NCBI RefSeq assembly: GCF_030915405.1 | Contig: NZ_CP133262.1 | Span: 1,922,001-1,986,000 of the forward strand | DNA: 64,000 nucleotides | From: Neobacillus nitrireducens | GTDB taxonomy: Bacteria; Bacillota; Bacilli; Bacillales; Cytobacillaceae | Reading direction: 5' to 3' | Made by a program: the position numbers and the translations under genes | Shown here: in pieces, positions 43,582 to 52,801 of the stretch | Numbering within the stretch: position 1 is the stretch's first letter | How the letters are laid out: the number at the start of each line of letters is the position of its first letter | The notes under the pieces: generated by a model | The model's database searches: none | Told to the model about the DNA's origin: nothing | What the model saw: the letters and a program-made list of their open reading frames with translations, nothing else

Positions 43582-46176
43582 TTAGTAAACAGATACTAGA
43601 ACCTCACCATTGTTGATATTTATTTCAACTTTCGACTGATCATGTACCCTGCCGGCAATAATTTCACGGGCAATCTTTGTCTCAATATTTCTTTGAATAA
43701 ATCTTTTTAAAGGCCTGGCCCCATAAATAGGATCAAATCCGTTAACAGCAATAAATTCTTTTGCATCCTCGCTAATATGAATATCAATTTGTTGATGTTT
43801 TAACCGATTTTGAAGCTCCCTCATCATTTTGACGACGATATTCTTTATTTCATCTATTGATAGTGGCTTAAAGAGGATGGTCTCATCGATTCGATTTAAA
43901 AATTCAGGACGGAAATGCCCCCTTAATTGACTCATTACTTTCTCTCTTACTGAATCAGAGATTTCAACCTCATTATCATTTCGTTCAAGTAAAAAATGCG
44001 AGCCAATATTAGAGGTCATAATGATAACCGTATTTTTAAAGTCAACTACACGCCCTTTAGAGTCAGTAATTCTTCCGTCATCAAGCGCTTGTAAGAGAAT
44101 ATTAAACACCTCTGGATGAGCCTTTTCAATTTCATCCATTAAAATAACAGAATAAGGTCTTCTTCTAACCGCTTCTGTCAACTGTCCGCCTTCCTCATAG
44201 CCAACATAACCTGGAGGAGCACCAATCAAGCGGGACACAGCATGCTTTTCCATATATTCAGACATATCAATCCGAATAATTTGTTCTTCACTATCAAATA
44301 AAGATTCAGCCAACGCTTTCGCAAGTTCAGTTTTCCCAACACCTGTTGGACCTAAAAATAAAAATGATCCAATGGGTCGATTAGGGTCTTTAATTCCAGC
44401 TCGCGCTCTGAGCACGGCATCCGCTACTAAATTTACCGCCTCATTCTGGCCGATGACTCTTTCGTGTAGAATGGATTCTAATTTTAAGAGCTTTTCTCTC
44501 TCGCCTTCGACTAGTTTAGCAAGTGGTATACCTGTCCACCTTGATACAATATTAGAGATTTCTTCCCCTGTAACTTCTTCTCGCAGTAAACGTTCGTCCT
44601 TGGCAGTCGCCGTTTCGAGTTCCTTTAACTCTTTTTCTGCTAACGGAATCTGACCATGGCGAAGTTCTGCAGCACGGTTTAAATCATATTTATCTTCTGC
44701 TTGTTGAAGCTCCCATCGAAGTTTTTCTAATTGTTCTCGTTTCTCCTGTAACTTCTGTATACTTTGTTTCTCCTGGAGCCATTTTGCCTTCATTTCATGG
44801 GCTGATTCTTTTAAATCCGCTAGTTCTTTTAGAAGAGAATCCAGCCTTAACTTGCTCCCTTCATCCACTTCTTTACTTAATGCTGCTTCTTCAATTTCTA
44901 ATTGCATCACCCTGCGAGTTACTTCATCTAATTCGGTAGGCATGGAATCTATCTCGGTTCGTATGAGTGCACAAGCTTCATCAACTAGATCAATGGCCTT
45001 ATCCGGTAAAAAACGATCAGTGATATAACGGTCAGATAGTGTTGCTGCCGCTACCAAGGCATGGTCATGAATTTTAACGCCATGATGCACCTCATATCGT
45101 TCTTTCAAGCCTCTTAAAATGGAAATCGTATCTTCAACGTTTGGTTCTTGGACCAGAACCTGCTGAAATCTACGTTCAAGTGCAGGATCCTTTTCGATAT
45201 ATTTCCGGTGCTCATCAAGTGTGGTTGCTCCAATACAATGGAGTTCACCACGTGCAAGCATCGGCTTTAACATATTGCCTGCATCCATTGCACCTTCCGT
45301 CTTACCTGCCCCGACAATCGTATGAATTTCATCTATAAATAACAATATTTGTCCTTCACTTTTCTTGATTTCATTTAAAACAGCTTTTAATCTTTCTTCA
45401 AACTCACCTCTAAATTTTGCTCCGGCGATTAACGCACTCATGTCCAATGAGAATATTGTTTTATCCTTGAGACCTTCCGGTACGTCTTTCCTCACGATCC
45501 TTTGTGCCAAACCCTCTACAATGGCCGTTTTCCCTACTCCAGGTTCACCAATTAAAACTGGATTATTCTTTGTTTTTCTCGATAATATTCGAATTACATG
45601 ACGGATTTCAGAATCACGGCCAATCACTGGATCCATTTTTCCTTCTTTAACCTCTGCAACAAGATCCCGGCCATATTTTTTTAGGGCTTCATATCCCGCT
45701 TCTGGATTTTGTGATTTCACTCTCTGGTTCCCCCTTATATCTTTTATCGCGTGCAAAACTTTGTCAGGTTGAGTTCCAAAAGTTTGTAAAAGCCTCTGCA
45801 TTTCTGATTCATTCGAGTTGACTGCTGCTAACAGTATATGTTCAACCGATAAATACTCATCTGAATACTTCTTGGCAAACTCCTCGGCACTTACAAAAAG
45901 TTTTTGCAGCTTTGCTGTGATATATAGTTTCCCTTGTTCTACCCCGCTTCCAGTAACCGTTGGTTTTTTAGCAAGGGCAGCAGTAAGGTGGTCTCTTATT
46001 TTTTCAGATGGAATTCCTGCCTTTTCTAATATGGATAAAATAAGGCTATCCTCTTGTTCCATTAAACATAAAAACAAATGGGGTTCATCAATCTCTTGAT
46101 GATTTTTTTTGACAGCTAATGACTGTGCATCCATCAGTCCTTTTTGTAAACGTTCTGTCATTTGATTCATGTCCAT
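43582..46176 (-). CDS. clpB: ATP-dependent disaggregase ClpB
   Basis: 864 residues from ATG 46176 ([13 protein letters not shown]). N-domain (1-145), first AAA+ module with GEPGVGKTA near 200, the long coiled-coil middle domain (about 400-530, Glu/Leu/Lys-rich) unique to ClpB, and second AAA+ module with GPTGVGKTE near 600. Works with DnaK to dissolve protein aggregates. B. subtilis itself lacks clpB. A CtsR operator lies immediately upstream, so heat induction through CtsR is expected. An upstream in-frame start at 46200 would overlap that operator. Confidence 0.95.
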   Translation of the reverse strand: MDMNQMTERLQKGLMDAQSLAVKKNHQEIDEPHLFLCLMEQEDSLILSILEKAGIPSEKIRDHLTAALAKKPTVTGSGVEQGKLYITAKLQKLFVSAEEFAKKYSDEYLSVEHILLAAVNSNESEMQRLLQTFGTQPDKVLHAIKDIRGNQRVKSQNPEAGYEALKKYGRDLVAEVKEGKMDPVIGRDSEIRHVIRILSRKTKNNPVLIGEPGVGKTAIVEGLAQRIVRKDVPEGLKDKTIFSLDMSALIAGAKFRGEFEERLKAVLNEIKKSEGQILLFIDEIHTIVGAGKTEGAMDAGNMLKPMLARGELHCIGATTLDEHRKYIEKDPALERRFQQVLVQEPNVEDTISILRGLKERYEVHHGVKIHDHALVAAATLSDRYITDRFLPDKAIDLVDEACALIRTEIDSMPTELDEVTRRVMQLEIEEAALSKEVDEGSKLRLDSLLKELADLKESAHEMKAKWLQEKQSIQKLQEKREQLEKLRWELQQAEDKYDLNRAAELRHGQIPLAEKELKELETATAKDERLLREEVTGEEISNIVSRWTGIPLAKLVEGEREKLLKLESILHERVIGQNEAVNLVADAVLRARAGIKDPNRPIGSFLFLGPTGVGKTELAKALAESLFDSEEQIIRIDMSEYMEKHAVSRLIGAPPGYVGYEEGGQLTEAVRRRPYSVILMDEIEKAHPEVFNILLQALDDGRITDSKGRVVDFKNTVIIMTSNIGSHFLLERNDNEVEISDSVREKVMSQLRGHFRPEFLNRIDETILFKPLSIDEIKNIVVKMMRELQNRLKHQQIDIHISEDAKEFIAVNGFDPIYGARPLKRFIQRNIETKIAREIIAGRVHDQSKVEININNGEVLVSVY

Positions 46177-46191
46177 TTTAACAGCACCCTC

Positions 46192-46208
46192 TTTGACCAT
46201 TTTTGACC
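46192..46208. promoter_or_regulatory. CtsR operator of clpB
   Basis: On the minus strand GGTCAAA-AAT-GGTCAAA, a perfect tandem heptad of the CtsR consensus (A/GGTCAAAnAnA/GGTCAAA). It begins 10 nt after the -10 hexamer TATAAT and ends before the ribosome site, so CtsR would sit over the transcription start region. Confidence 0.92.
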
Positions 46209-46217
46209 TTTTCTTTT

Positions 46218-46246
46218 ATTATAAAACTTCGATTGAAAAAAGTAAA
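46218..46246 (-). promoter_or_regulatory. Sigma-A promoter of clpB
   Basis: TTTACT (46246-46241), 17 nt spacer, TATAAT (46223-46218) on the minus strand, directly before the CtsR box. Confidence 0.65.
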
Positions 46247-46298
46247 TTTTTGCAAAGAAGAAATGCAGAGTGCTTTAATTGCAACACTGGGGTAGACA

Positions 46299-46325
46299 AA
46301 AGAAAAAGCCACCCAATGGATGACC
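46299..46325 (-). terminator. Terminator of yjzC
   Basis: On the minus strand GTCATCC, short loop, GGGTGGC, then TTTTTCTTTT, about 15 nt after the yjzC stop. Confidence 0.7.
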
Positions 46326-46340
46326 TTATCCTTATTAAAT

Positions 46341-46520
46341 TTATGGCTTCCGCTGATATGTCCAAACTCGTTCATCATTTGACGTTTCAGGAAATGCATC
46401 CCCTGCTTTAAGCCTAATTTTTTTGGGATTGTTAACATTGCTTCCTGTATCTCCGACCTCAATATAAATACCATTATTCGGGGCTTTACTCCCTGACTTA
46501 AACTGACGATTTTGTCCCAT
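46341..46520 (-). CDS. yjzC: YjzC-family small protein
   Basis: 59 residues starting MGQNRQFKSGSKAPNNGIYI, followed by a VGDTGSNVNNP segment and ending in WTYQRKP. Sequence and length match YjzC of B. subtilis, a conserved small soluble protein of unknown role. GGAGGG lies about 6 nt before ATG. A longer frame on the same strand (46178-46474) is a shadow of this gene. Confidence 0.9.
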   Translation of the reverse strand: MGQNRQFKSGSKAPNNGIYIEVGDTGSNVNNPKKIRLKAGDAFPETSNDERVWTYQRKP

Positions 46521-46681
46521 TCTTTTCCCTCCTTTACTTCACATACCTTATTATTACCTTTTCACGGATAGTCATTATAGGAATTTCTTTCAAAATAACC
46601 TATAAGTCGACATTATTTCCTAAGAAATACACTGGAATGTGCACGAACTTTTGACGATTGTATGAACTTATTGCTCATTTG

Positions 46682-46711
46682 TTGCTAATTATTCTTCGTT
46701 AACAATATAAT
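46682..46711 (+). promoter_or_regulatory. Candidate sigma-A promoter of fnr1
   Basis: TTGCTA (46682-46687), 18 nt, TATAAT (46706-46711), 90 nt before the start. No FNR box is seen here. Confidence 0.45.
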
Positions 46712-46800
46712 TATAGTATTATCTAGTAAATCAAGATCTTGACTGTCATTTTTAAAAATAAATTTGTTTTGAATTCGTACCTTTAAAGGTGGTTATTAGT

Positions 46801-47493
46801 ATGCAGTCAGTAAAAGAATTGCCAGTAACACTGTCCCATCTTTTTGATACAGTTCACCATATAAGGAAAGTTGAAAAAGGTACTTTTTTATTTCAAGAAG
46901 GATCTATGGCTGATGAATTGTATATTATTCAAAGTGGAATTCTTCAAATTAGCAAGATCATTCCAGATGGAAGAGAACTAACTTTAAGAATGTGCTCAAG
47001 TGGTGACTTTGTCGGTGAATTAAACTTATTCTCCCCTTCTTCACGCTATTTATTAAGCGCCCGAGTAGTAGAGAGTGGCGAAGTAGCCGTTATTATGAAA
47101 GATACGCTTGAAGAAAAACTTTCACAAAATCTTGCGCTTTCTTTTGAATTCATAAAGTGGATGAGTCAACAATATCGAAAAACCCAAACCAAATTTCGTG
47201 ATTTGGTTCTTCATGGTAAAAAAGGGGCTCTTTATTCCACACTCATTCGAATTACCAACAGTTATGGTATTAAAACCAATAAAGGAATACTAATTGAATT
47301 ACCACTAACCAATCAGGAACTAGCCAACTTTTGTGGTACATCCAGAGAAGTAGTAAATCGTTTGTTAAGCGATTTACGAAAGAGTGGTATCCTATCGATT
47401 GATAAAGGAACCATTACAATTCACGATTTAGAGTATTTAAAACGCGAAATTGATTGTGAAGATTGTCCAACGGAAATCTGTAAAGTAGACTAG
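46801..47493 (+). CDS. fnr: Fnr-type transcriptional regulator (copy 1)
   Basis: 230 residues from ATG 46801, with AGGTGG 8 nt upstream; a GTG at 46789 lies within that site. cNMP-binding-like beta-roll (about 20-115), dimerisation helix, then a winged helix with TNQELANFCGTSREVVNRLL (about 173-192). The C-terminal cysteines CxxCxxxxC in DCEDCPTEIC match the [4Fe-4S]-binding tail of B. subtilis Fnr. It would sense oxygen and activate anaerobic genes. Closely related to copy 2 at 52802. Which copy is the orthologue of B. subtilis fnr is not clear, though ywiC, its neighbour there, is next to copy 1. Confidence 0.9.
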   Translation: MQSVKELPVTLSHLFDTVHHIRKVEKGTFLFQEGSMADELYIIQSGILQISKIIPDGRELTLRMCSSGDFVGELNLFSPSSRYLLSARVVESGEVAVIMKDTLEEKLSQNLALSFEFIKWMSQQYRKTQTKFRDLVLHGKKGALYSTLIRITNSYGIKTNKGILIELPLTNQELANFCGTSREVVNRLLSDLRKSGILSIDKGTITIHDLEYLKREIDCEDCPTEICKVD

Positions 47494-47522
47494 GATGACT
47501 GCTGGCAAACAATTTAATATAG

Positions 47523-47557
47523 TACAAAAAAAATCGGTCATATTGACCGATTTTTTA
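47523..47557. terminator. Bidirectional terminator between fnr1 and the YwiC-like gene
   Basis: AAATCGGTCA / TGACCGATTT with a 3 nt loop, flanked by A and T runs. Confidence 0.9.
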
Positions 47558-48286
47558 TTTTAGTATGAGTATTTGAATCGCCATAATTATAAAGAATATT
47601 GCTGAATTAATTATTTCATAAATGCCAATTTGTTTAGGTGAAAATGATCTTCCGTAAAAAGTAACAGCTCTCAACAGACTTGGGATCAATGCGAATGCAA
47701 CCATCCAATAGCCAACCCCGAACCACACGGCCACTAATAGAAAATGGTAAATCCATGAAATCCATTTAAATTGGATATTCTTCTTCTCCCTAATCATTGA
47801 CTTGACATAAAACGTACAGCCCACAAAAAACAGTACCGAAGTTAAAAAAGTGAATACAAGGGTCTCGATGTTCATCACACCATGACCTAAATAACTGCTT
47901 GCGAGGCCAGCTACTGAAAAAGCAAAAATAGCAGATATATCATTCATAAAAGCACGGTCTTGATTTTTGGAAGTAAAGTAAGCATTTATCATAAAAAACG
48001 GAATCATTAGTAGACCGAAATAAATAATGGTTGGTCTTTCCAAAAGCGGAATAAGTAAAAGTATTAGGGCAGGAATCATATATACCAGTGTCCATTTTGT
48101 ATAGTACTGAAGTTTTTTCCTTTTAAATAAAAGAAGCATCGGATAGGTTGCTAAGTACAATAAGAGCCAACCAATGAAAAATGGGATATGCTTCCACATA
48201 AACCCTCCTTCAATGACACCAAGCCAAAACGGGATGATTAGCATTGCCCATGCACCATGTTGTTTCGGTAAAAATAACTTCATCAT
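47555..48286 (-). CDS. ywiC: YwiC-like membrane protein
   Basis: 243 residues from ATG 48286, AAGGAG 6 nt upstream. About eight membrane helices. The N-terminus MKLFLPKQHGAWAMLIIPF is the hallmark of the YwiC-like family. In B. subtilis ywiC lies in the narK-fnr-narGHJI anaerobic region; the molecular role is unknown. Here it is convergent with fnr1 and has a class II FNR promoter, so it is probably activated by Fnr at low oxygen. Confidence 0.82.
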   Translation of the reverse strand: MMKLFLPKQHGAWAMLIIPFWLGVIEGGFMWKHIPFFIGWLLLYLATYPMLLLFKRKKLQYYTKWTLVYMIPALILLLIPLLERPTIIYFGLLMIPFFMINAYFTSKNQDRAFMNDISAIFAFSVAGLASSYLGHGVMNIETLVFTFLTSVLFFVGCTFYVKSMIREKKNIQFKWISWIYHFLLVAVWFGVGYWMVAFALIPSLLRAVTFYGRSFSPKQIGIYEIINSAIFFIIMAIQILILK

Positions 48287-48313
48287 GTTCACTCCTTTTC
48301 CTTGCCTAACCTA

Positions 48314-48356
48314 AATATAAGCCAGCTAAGCGGAAAAATAAGTGAAACACATCACA
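48314..48356 (-). promoter_or_regulatory. FNR-dependent class II promoter of ywiC
   Basis: On the minus strand TGTGATGTGTTTCACT (48356-48341) fits TGTGA-N6-TCACA with one mismatch. A 21 nt spacer leads to TATATT (48319-48314). That places the box centre at -41.5 of the expected start, the class II position. Confidence 0.8.
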
Positions 48357-48365
48357 AATTAAAGC

Positions 48366-48393
48366 AAAAAAGAAGGCCATCGCCTTCTTTTTG
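48366..48393. terminator. Terminator upstream of ywiC, at the end of mobB
   Basis: AAAGAAGGC / GCCTTCTTT with a CATC loop and T or A runs on both sides. It would end the moeA-mobB transcript before it enters ywiC. The 225 bases between it and mobB hold only a weak imperfect hairpin (48437-48484). Confidence 0.75.
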
Positions 48394-48618
48394 TGACAAT
48401 TTTGTATAGGTTAAAATGGAAGTCCAACAATTTCAGATCATCTACAAGATAACTTCAGTCATCTCTAGGCCGGTTATCTGATGAGTGTTTGCCGTAGTTC
48501 CATTAAAAACCCATGATTCTATTTTAACAAACAATATATCCCCTAATTAGTATTATAGAGTATATCCATAGATCAGGCTGTGATAAAAGTAACAGATTTG
48601 ACAATTTTATTAACTTTT

Positions 48619-49158
48619 TTAATCAATTTTATGAACAAGTTCCTGAAGTAAGTGCTCGGTCCAGATTAATGCACCTGCATCATCGATCTGAAAGCTAGGA
48701 ACATTGATTCTTGATTTAATTTGCTGACACATTTCTTCCTTCCAATACAAAATCCCCAAAACATTACTTACGGTATTTAGCAAGGAGAGGTCAAATTCAT
48801 CCCTTACTAACAGTAATTTGGGATAGGACTTTTGCTTATAGCCTTCGATTAAGATGATGTCTGGATGAAAAAATTTCATCAACTCAATTTGATCCTCTAG
48901 TGTTGGATAGAAATTGTCAGCTTGTAAGATTAGACTTCCTTCTCCTTCAACAATCGAGGCAAACGCCCCCGCATTTAGATGTTTTTCTGTATCTTTCTGC
49001 GGGAGTGCTGCTAATTTGCCACCATGTCCGTGATGCTTAATAGTAACTGTCTTTAGCCCCTTTTTTACTAGGTCATTGATCAGCTTGGTTGTGATTGTGG
49101 TTTTCCCACTATTTTGATATCCAACTACTTGAAAGATGACAGGCTTTACCACGGCCAC
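48619..49158 (-). CDS. mobB: Molybdopterin-guanine dinucleotide biosynthesis GTPase MobB
   Basis: 179 residues. Walker A GYQNSGKTT (13-21), the TIKHHGHG segment and DIILIEGYKQKSYPKLLL are characteristic. It assists attachment of a nucleotide to the molybdenum cofactor. The start overlaps the end of moeA by 13 nt, so the two are translated together, as in B. subtilis. Confidence 0.93.
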   Translation of the reverse strand: MAVVKPVIFQVVGYQNSGKTTITTKLINDLVKKGLKTVTIKHHGHGGKLAALPQKDTEKHLNAGAFASIVEGEGSLILQADNFYPTLEDQIELMKFFHPDIILIEGYKQKSYPKLLLVRDEFDLSLLNTVSNVLGILYWKEEMCQQIKSRINVPSFQIDDAGALIWTEHLLQELVHKID

Positions 49159-50411
49159 TCACTGCCGACCTGGTCTTCAAGCAAGAGGACCTCCACTTCA
49201 CATCCGGCTGTAAACCCTCTAGTTCCACCTGGAAGAATCATTAGCGAATTAGCTCCAGAGAGGCTCATAATTATGTTAGACTTGTCGAGTCCACTCGGTG
49301 TCGCCTTTAGTCTACCTGCATCAATAAACGTTGAACTTCGAACAAACCTTGTAAACGGATTTGCTTTAGGAAAATCAACTTCTAATAGGGCATGTTCTTT
49401 ACGAAGATGCGGTTTATCTGAGAAAAGCATTCTACGGATAATTGGACGCGCAAACAATTCAAAGCCAACATAACAAGCCGATGGATTTCCCGATAGTCCA
49501 AAGAGAAGTTTCCCATTATGTTGTGCAACCGTCGTAACACTTCCAGGGCGCATGGCAACTTTATTAAAGAAAACCTCTGCTCCAAGCTTTTCATAAATAG
49601 CCGGAAGATAATCAAAATCTCCCACAGATACCCCGCCAGTGGTAATTAACAGGTCTACTTCATTGATTGCATTTTGGACTGCTTCAAAGCAAGTGTCGAA
49701 TTCATCTGGAAGCTTCCCGAAATAGTGCACAATTCCTCCCGTTCTTTCGATTTGAGCAGCAATCATATGTGAATTACTGTTTCGAATTTTTCCGGGTACA
49801 AGGGCTTCATTTACTTCTAAAAGCTCAGTCCCTGTTGCAAATAAACCAACACGCGGTTTTTTTGCAACAGATACTTGTTCATATCCAAACGTAGCAAGCA
49901 TGGCTTGAATACCGGGATTTATCAATGTACCCTTTTTTACCAAAATTTCGCCTTGTTTGGCATCTTCACCACTATACGAAACGTTATCACCCTTTTTAAA
50001 GCTGCGTTTAATCGACATATATGGAATACCATTCTTTTCGTAAGCCTTAGCCACCTCAAACATCACAACAGCATCTGTTCCCTCCGGCATCATCGCACCC
50101 GTCATAATTCTAACCGCTTGATGCTCTCCAATTAATTTGGTGGATACCATTCCTGCTCCGATGTGATCAACCACTTCAAATTCAACTACATTCGTTAGCG
50201 CAGCCTCACGAGTATCAATTGACCTAACAGCAAAACCATCATACGGTGCACGATCAAAATGCGGGACATCGCTAGTTGCGATCAAATCCTCTGATAAAAA
50301 ACGGCCGTAGCTTTCATTTATTGGAACTTGTTCAGTTACACCAAGTAATTGATATTCCATTATTCTTTTAACTGCTTCACCAATTGGTATTGGTTTTCTT
50401 CTTTCGAACAA
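49146..50411 (-). CDS. moeA: Molybdopterin molybdenumtransferase MoeA
   Basis: 421 residues from TTG 50411, 8 nt after TAGGAG; a further 12-residue extension to 50447 is unsupported. FDRAPYDGFAVRS, RIMTGAMMPEGTDAVV, the active-site TTGGVSVGDFDY and LFGLSGNPSACYVGFE are all family signatures. Inserts molybdate into adenylylated molybdopterin. First gene of moeA-mobB, preceded by a promoter with a half-conserved FNR box. Confidence 0.94.
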   Translation of the reverse strand: MFERRKPIPIGEAVKRIMEYQLLGVTEQVPINESYGRFLSEDLIATSDVPHFDRAPYDGFAVRSIDTREAALTNVVEFEVVDHIGAGMVSTKLIGEHQAVRIMTGAMMPEGTDAVVMFEVAKAYEKNGIPYMSIKRSFKKGDNVSYSGEDAKQGEILVKKGTLINPGIQAMLATFGYEQVSVAKKPRVGLFATGTELLEVNEALVPGKIRNSNSHMIAAQIERTGGIVHYFGKLPDEFDTCFEAVQNAINEVDLLITTGGVSVGDFDYLPAIYEKLGAEVFFNKVAMRPGSVTTVAQHNGKLLFGLSGNPSACYVGFELFARPIIRRMLFSDKPHLRKEHALLEVDFPKANPFTRFVRSSTFIDAGRLKATPSGLDKSNIIMSLSGANSLMILPGGTRGFTAGCEVEVLLLEDQVGSEWPW

Positions 50412-50480
50412 AATAATCACTCCTACCTTATACAAATATCTATCCATTGTGTTATGTACTAATCGTCATCGACTATCAAC

Positions 50481-50523
50481 ATTATAAGCTTATTAAAAAC
50501 CAACTGACATATCAAATGTCACA
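50481..50523 (-). promoter_or_regulatory. Possible FNR-dependent promoter of moeA-mobB (degenerate right half)
   Basis: On the minus strand TGTGACATTTGATATG (50523-50508) has the left half TGTGA intact and a poor right half. The spacing to TATAAT (50486-50481) is 21 nt, identical to the three better sites in this island. Regulation by Fnr is therefore possible but uncertain. Confidence 0.5.
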
Positions 50524-50566
50524 AAATAAAAGTATTCTCCCATAAAAAAGAAAATCATATCGAATG

Positions 50567-50609
50567 TGTGATTCAGGTCACCTAGTTTTTTTTCTTTTTA
50601 CTTTATTCT
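50567..50609 (+). promoter_or_regulatory. FNR-dependent class II promoter of scdA/ric
   Basis: TGTGATTCAGGTCACC (50567-50582) matches TGTGA-N6-TCACA with one mismatch; 21 nt later is TATTCT (50604-50609). Same geometry as at ywiC and the radical SAM gene. Confidence 0.75.
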
Positions 50610-50648
50610 TAGGTTAGATTAAATCTTGCACTTAGGGAGGAAATAAAT

Positions 50649-51344
50649 ATGACTTTCACAATTACAGCAAATTCATTAGTTAAAGATATCGTTAACGAAT
50701 TACCTAAAACAAGTGATGTTTTCAAAAAGAACCGGATTGATTTTTGCTGCGGTGGTAATATTTCACTAACAGAAGCGGTTGCCCAAAATAATCTTAACTT
50801 GGATACATTATTAGATGAACTAAAAGTTGTCTTTGAAAAATATGAAAACACTGAGAAAGATGTAGAGGTTTGGACGAACTCTGATTCCGCAACCATTGTT
50901 GATCATGTTATTTCAAATTACCATCGTGTGTCTGAAGAGGAACTTACCACGTTAAGTCCCTATGTAACAAAAGTTTCACGTGTCCATGGCGACAACCATC
51001 CTGAGTTACTAAAGGTTTATGAGCTTTTCTATGAATTCAAAAAAGAATTGATGGAGCATATGGAGAAAGAAGAAGCAGTTGTATTCCCTCTAATTAAACA
51101 ACTTGCTGATGGAACGGTAGAAAACCGTGAAGAAGCCATTGCGATGATTGTTGAACTTGAAAAAGAACATGACCATGCAGGTGAAATATTAAGAGAGATA
51201 CGTGCAGTAACTTCTGACTATACTCTTCCTCTTGATGCTTGTGGTACGTACCGTTTAGTATATGCTCGCTTAGAGGCGCTAGAAGGATTAACCTTTATGC
51301 ATGTACATCTTGAAAATAACATCCTATTTCCTAGGTATCTTTAA
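50649..51344 (+). CDS. ric: Iron-sulfur cluster repair di-iron protein ScdA/Ric
   Basis: 231 residues. N-terminal DUF542 domain with the FCCGG motif (Cys33-Cys34), then a hemerythrin-like helical bundle (about 80-230) whose His/Glu residues (HVISNYHR, HGDNHPEL, HMEKEE, EKEHDHAG, HVHLENN) bind two irons. It repairs Fe-S clusters damaged by nitric oxide or peroxide. GGGAGG lies 8 nt before ATG. The FNR-type promoter fits a role under low oxygen and nitrosative stress. Confidence 0.93.
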   Translation: MTFTITANSLVKDIVNELPKTSDVFKKNRIDFCCGGNISLTEAVAQNNLNLDTLLDELKVVFEKYENTEKDVEVWTNSDSATIVDHVISNYHRVSEEELTTLSPYVTKVSRVHGDNHPELLKVYELFYEFKKELMEHMEKEEAVVFPLIKQLADGTVENREEAIAMIVELEKEHDHAGEILREIRAVTSDYTLPLDACGTYRLVYARLEALEGLTFMHVHLENNILFPRYL

Positions 51345-51349
51345 TAAAA

Positions 51350-51391
51350 TCAACAGTCCGCTTTTTCTTAAAGCGGGCTGTTTCTTTCTAC
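51350..51391 (+). terminator. Terminator of ric
   Basis: AACAGTCCGCTTT / AAAGCGGGCTGTT hairpin followed by TCTTTC, directly after the stop. Confidence 0.8.
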
Positions 51392-51423
51392 AAAAAAAAT
51401 ACTCTCTTCATGGAAGAGAGTTT
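51392..51423 (-). terminator. Terminator of moaA
   Basis: ACTCTCTTCCATGAAGAGAGT hairpin followed on the minus strand by ATTTTTTTT; overlaps the last moaA codon. Confidence 0.8.
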
Positions 51424-52438
51424 AACCACCAATATACGACATTTCGATTTTTTTACGGTTTTTGTGTGTTTCAGCTGTTCTTTCGTCTGAATATCTGTCA
51501 TCTCGTCCATTCCATATTGCGCTCACACGTTCACGGATTTCTTCATCGGAAGCACCGTTTCTCATGAAGTTACGGATATCATGTCCATTCCCATTAAATA
51601 AACAAGTAAAAATCTGACCATTCGCCGAAAGCCGAGACCGAGTGCAGCTTGAGCAAAATGATTCAGAAACGGATGTAATAAATCCTACATTCACATCTTT
51701 ATCTTTATAGCGGTATAATTTTGCTACTTCTCCGTAATAGGCTGGGTCTACTGGTTCAAGCTCAAATTGTTCCTTTAATAAATAATATATCTGTTTTTTA
51801 GTAATAACATCATCCATTTTCCATCCATTGGTTGAACCCACATCCATGAATTCAATAAAGCGAAGCTCAAGACTGTTCGCCTTGCAATACTCTGCCATTG
51901 GAATAATTTCAGAATCATTGAGGCCCTTTTTGACAACCATATTAATTTTAACCCCAAGACCTGCCTGTTTCGCAGCTTCAATGCCTTCTAGAACAGGCCC
52001 AGTTCCAACCCCGCGTCCATTTATTTTCCCAAACAACTCATCATTTAACGTATCAAGACTGACATTTACCCTTTTGAGGCCAGCTTCCTTTAAATCTTTT
52101 GCAAATTTCGGCAGAAGCACACCATTCGTAGTCAAACCGATATCAAGTAAGCCTTCAATCGCTGACAGCTTTTTAACAAGAATAGGCATATCTCTACGAA
52201 GAAGCGGTTCTCCTCCGGTTAGGCGAATTTTTTCCACACCTAAACTAACAAATATTTTTGCGAGGCGATCAATCTCTTCATAAGTCAGCAAAGCACCTTT
52301 GGGAAGAAACTCAAAATCAGGACCAAATTGATCTGCTGGCATACAGTATTGGCAACGGAAATTACACCGATCAATCACAGAAATTCTTAAGTCATGTAAG
52401 GGTCTATTTAATTTATCTTTAATAATGGTTTTTTCCAT
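51422..52438 (-). CDS. moaA: GTP 3',8-cyclase MoaA
   Basis: 338 residues. Radical SAM motif Cys25-x3-Cys29-x2-Cys32 (CNFRCQYC), a second Fe-S cluster from CSSC plus a third Cys 13 residues later (TC), [12 protein letters not shown], and the C-terminal Gly-Gly required for activation. It makes the first intermediate of the molybdenum cofactor from GTP. GGAG precedes the ATG. moaB, C, D and E are not in the window, so the pathway must continue elsewhere. Confidence 0.96.
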   Translation of the reverse strand: MEKTIIKDKLNRPLHDLRISVIDRCNFRCQYCMPADQFGPDFEFLPKGALLTYEEIDRLAKIFVSLGVEKIRLTGGEPLLRRDMPILVKKLSAIEGLLDIGLTTNGVLLPKFAKDLKEAGLKRVNVSLDTLNDELFGKINGRGVGTGPVLEGIEAAKQAGLGVKINMVVKKGLNDSEIIPMAEYCKANSLELRFIEFMDVGSTNGWKMDDVITKKQIYYLLKEQFELEPVDPAYYGEVAKLYRYKDKDVNVGFITSVSESFCSSCTRSRLSANGQIFTCLFNGNGHDIRNFMRNGASDEEIRERVSAIWNGRDDRYSDERTAETHKNRKKIEMSYIGG

Positions 52439-52790
52439 TTATATCAACTCCATTATTTTAAGGAACCTAATTATAATAAGTGTACCAGTCTTTAGTTAAA
52501 AAGACTGTTACTTTATTCACTATTACAATACTTTATAATACCATTCTTATCTTAGCAGATATTTCCCATTCAATAAATAACTGTTTTGAAAATACCGTTC
52601 CTGCCTGTTATTTATTTTTTGATTATGTAAACCTGTCTGCTGATTTTGGCACCAAGTTTATAATTTCAAATGAGTTTTCACTATATTGTCATTGTTTACT
52701 TCTTTTTATGGCTTCCATATAGGATAGAATAATACTAACAAACTAAAATGAACACGCTGGTAATATGATAGTTGAGAATATGAATTTTAG
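52439..52790. other. moaA-fnr2 intergenic stretch
   Basis: About 350 AT-rich bases between divergent genes. A hairpin with arms CAGTCTTT / AAAGACTG is at 52486-52507. Promoters for both genes must lie here, but no FNR box of the kind seen elsewhere in the island was found. Confidence 0.45.
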
Positions 52791-52801
52791 AGGTGAATTC
52801 G

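Noticed and set aside
43582..46176. ClpB considered as ClpC, because the partner MecA is encoded in this window
   Set aside because: The long coiled-coil middle domain and the lack of the UVR region fit ClpB.
46178..46474. 98-codon minus-strand frame between clpB and yjzC
   Set aside because: It overlaps yjzC, the yjzC terminator and the CtsR operator in a different frame.
48417..48484. Small plus-strand frame and imperfect hairpin upstream of mobB, considered as a Moco riboswitch
   Set aside because: No ribosome site, on the 3' side of mobB rather than upstream of a Moco gene, and too simple for the Moco RNA fold.
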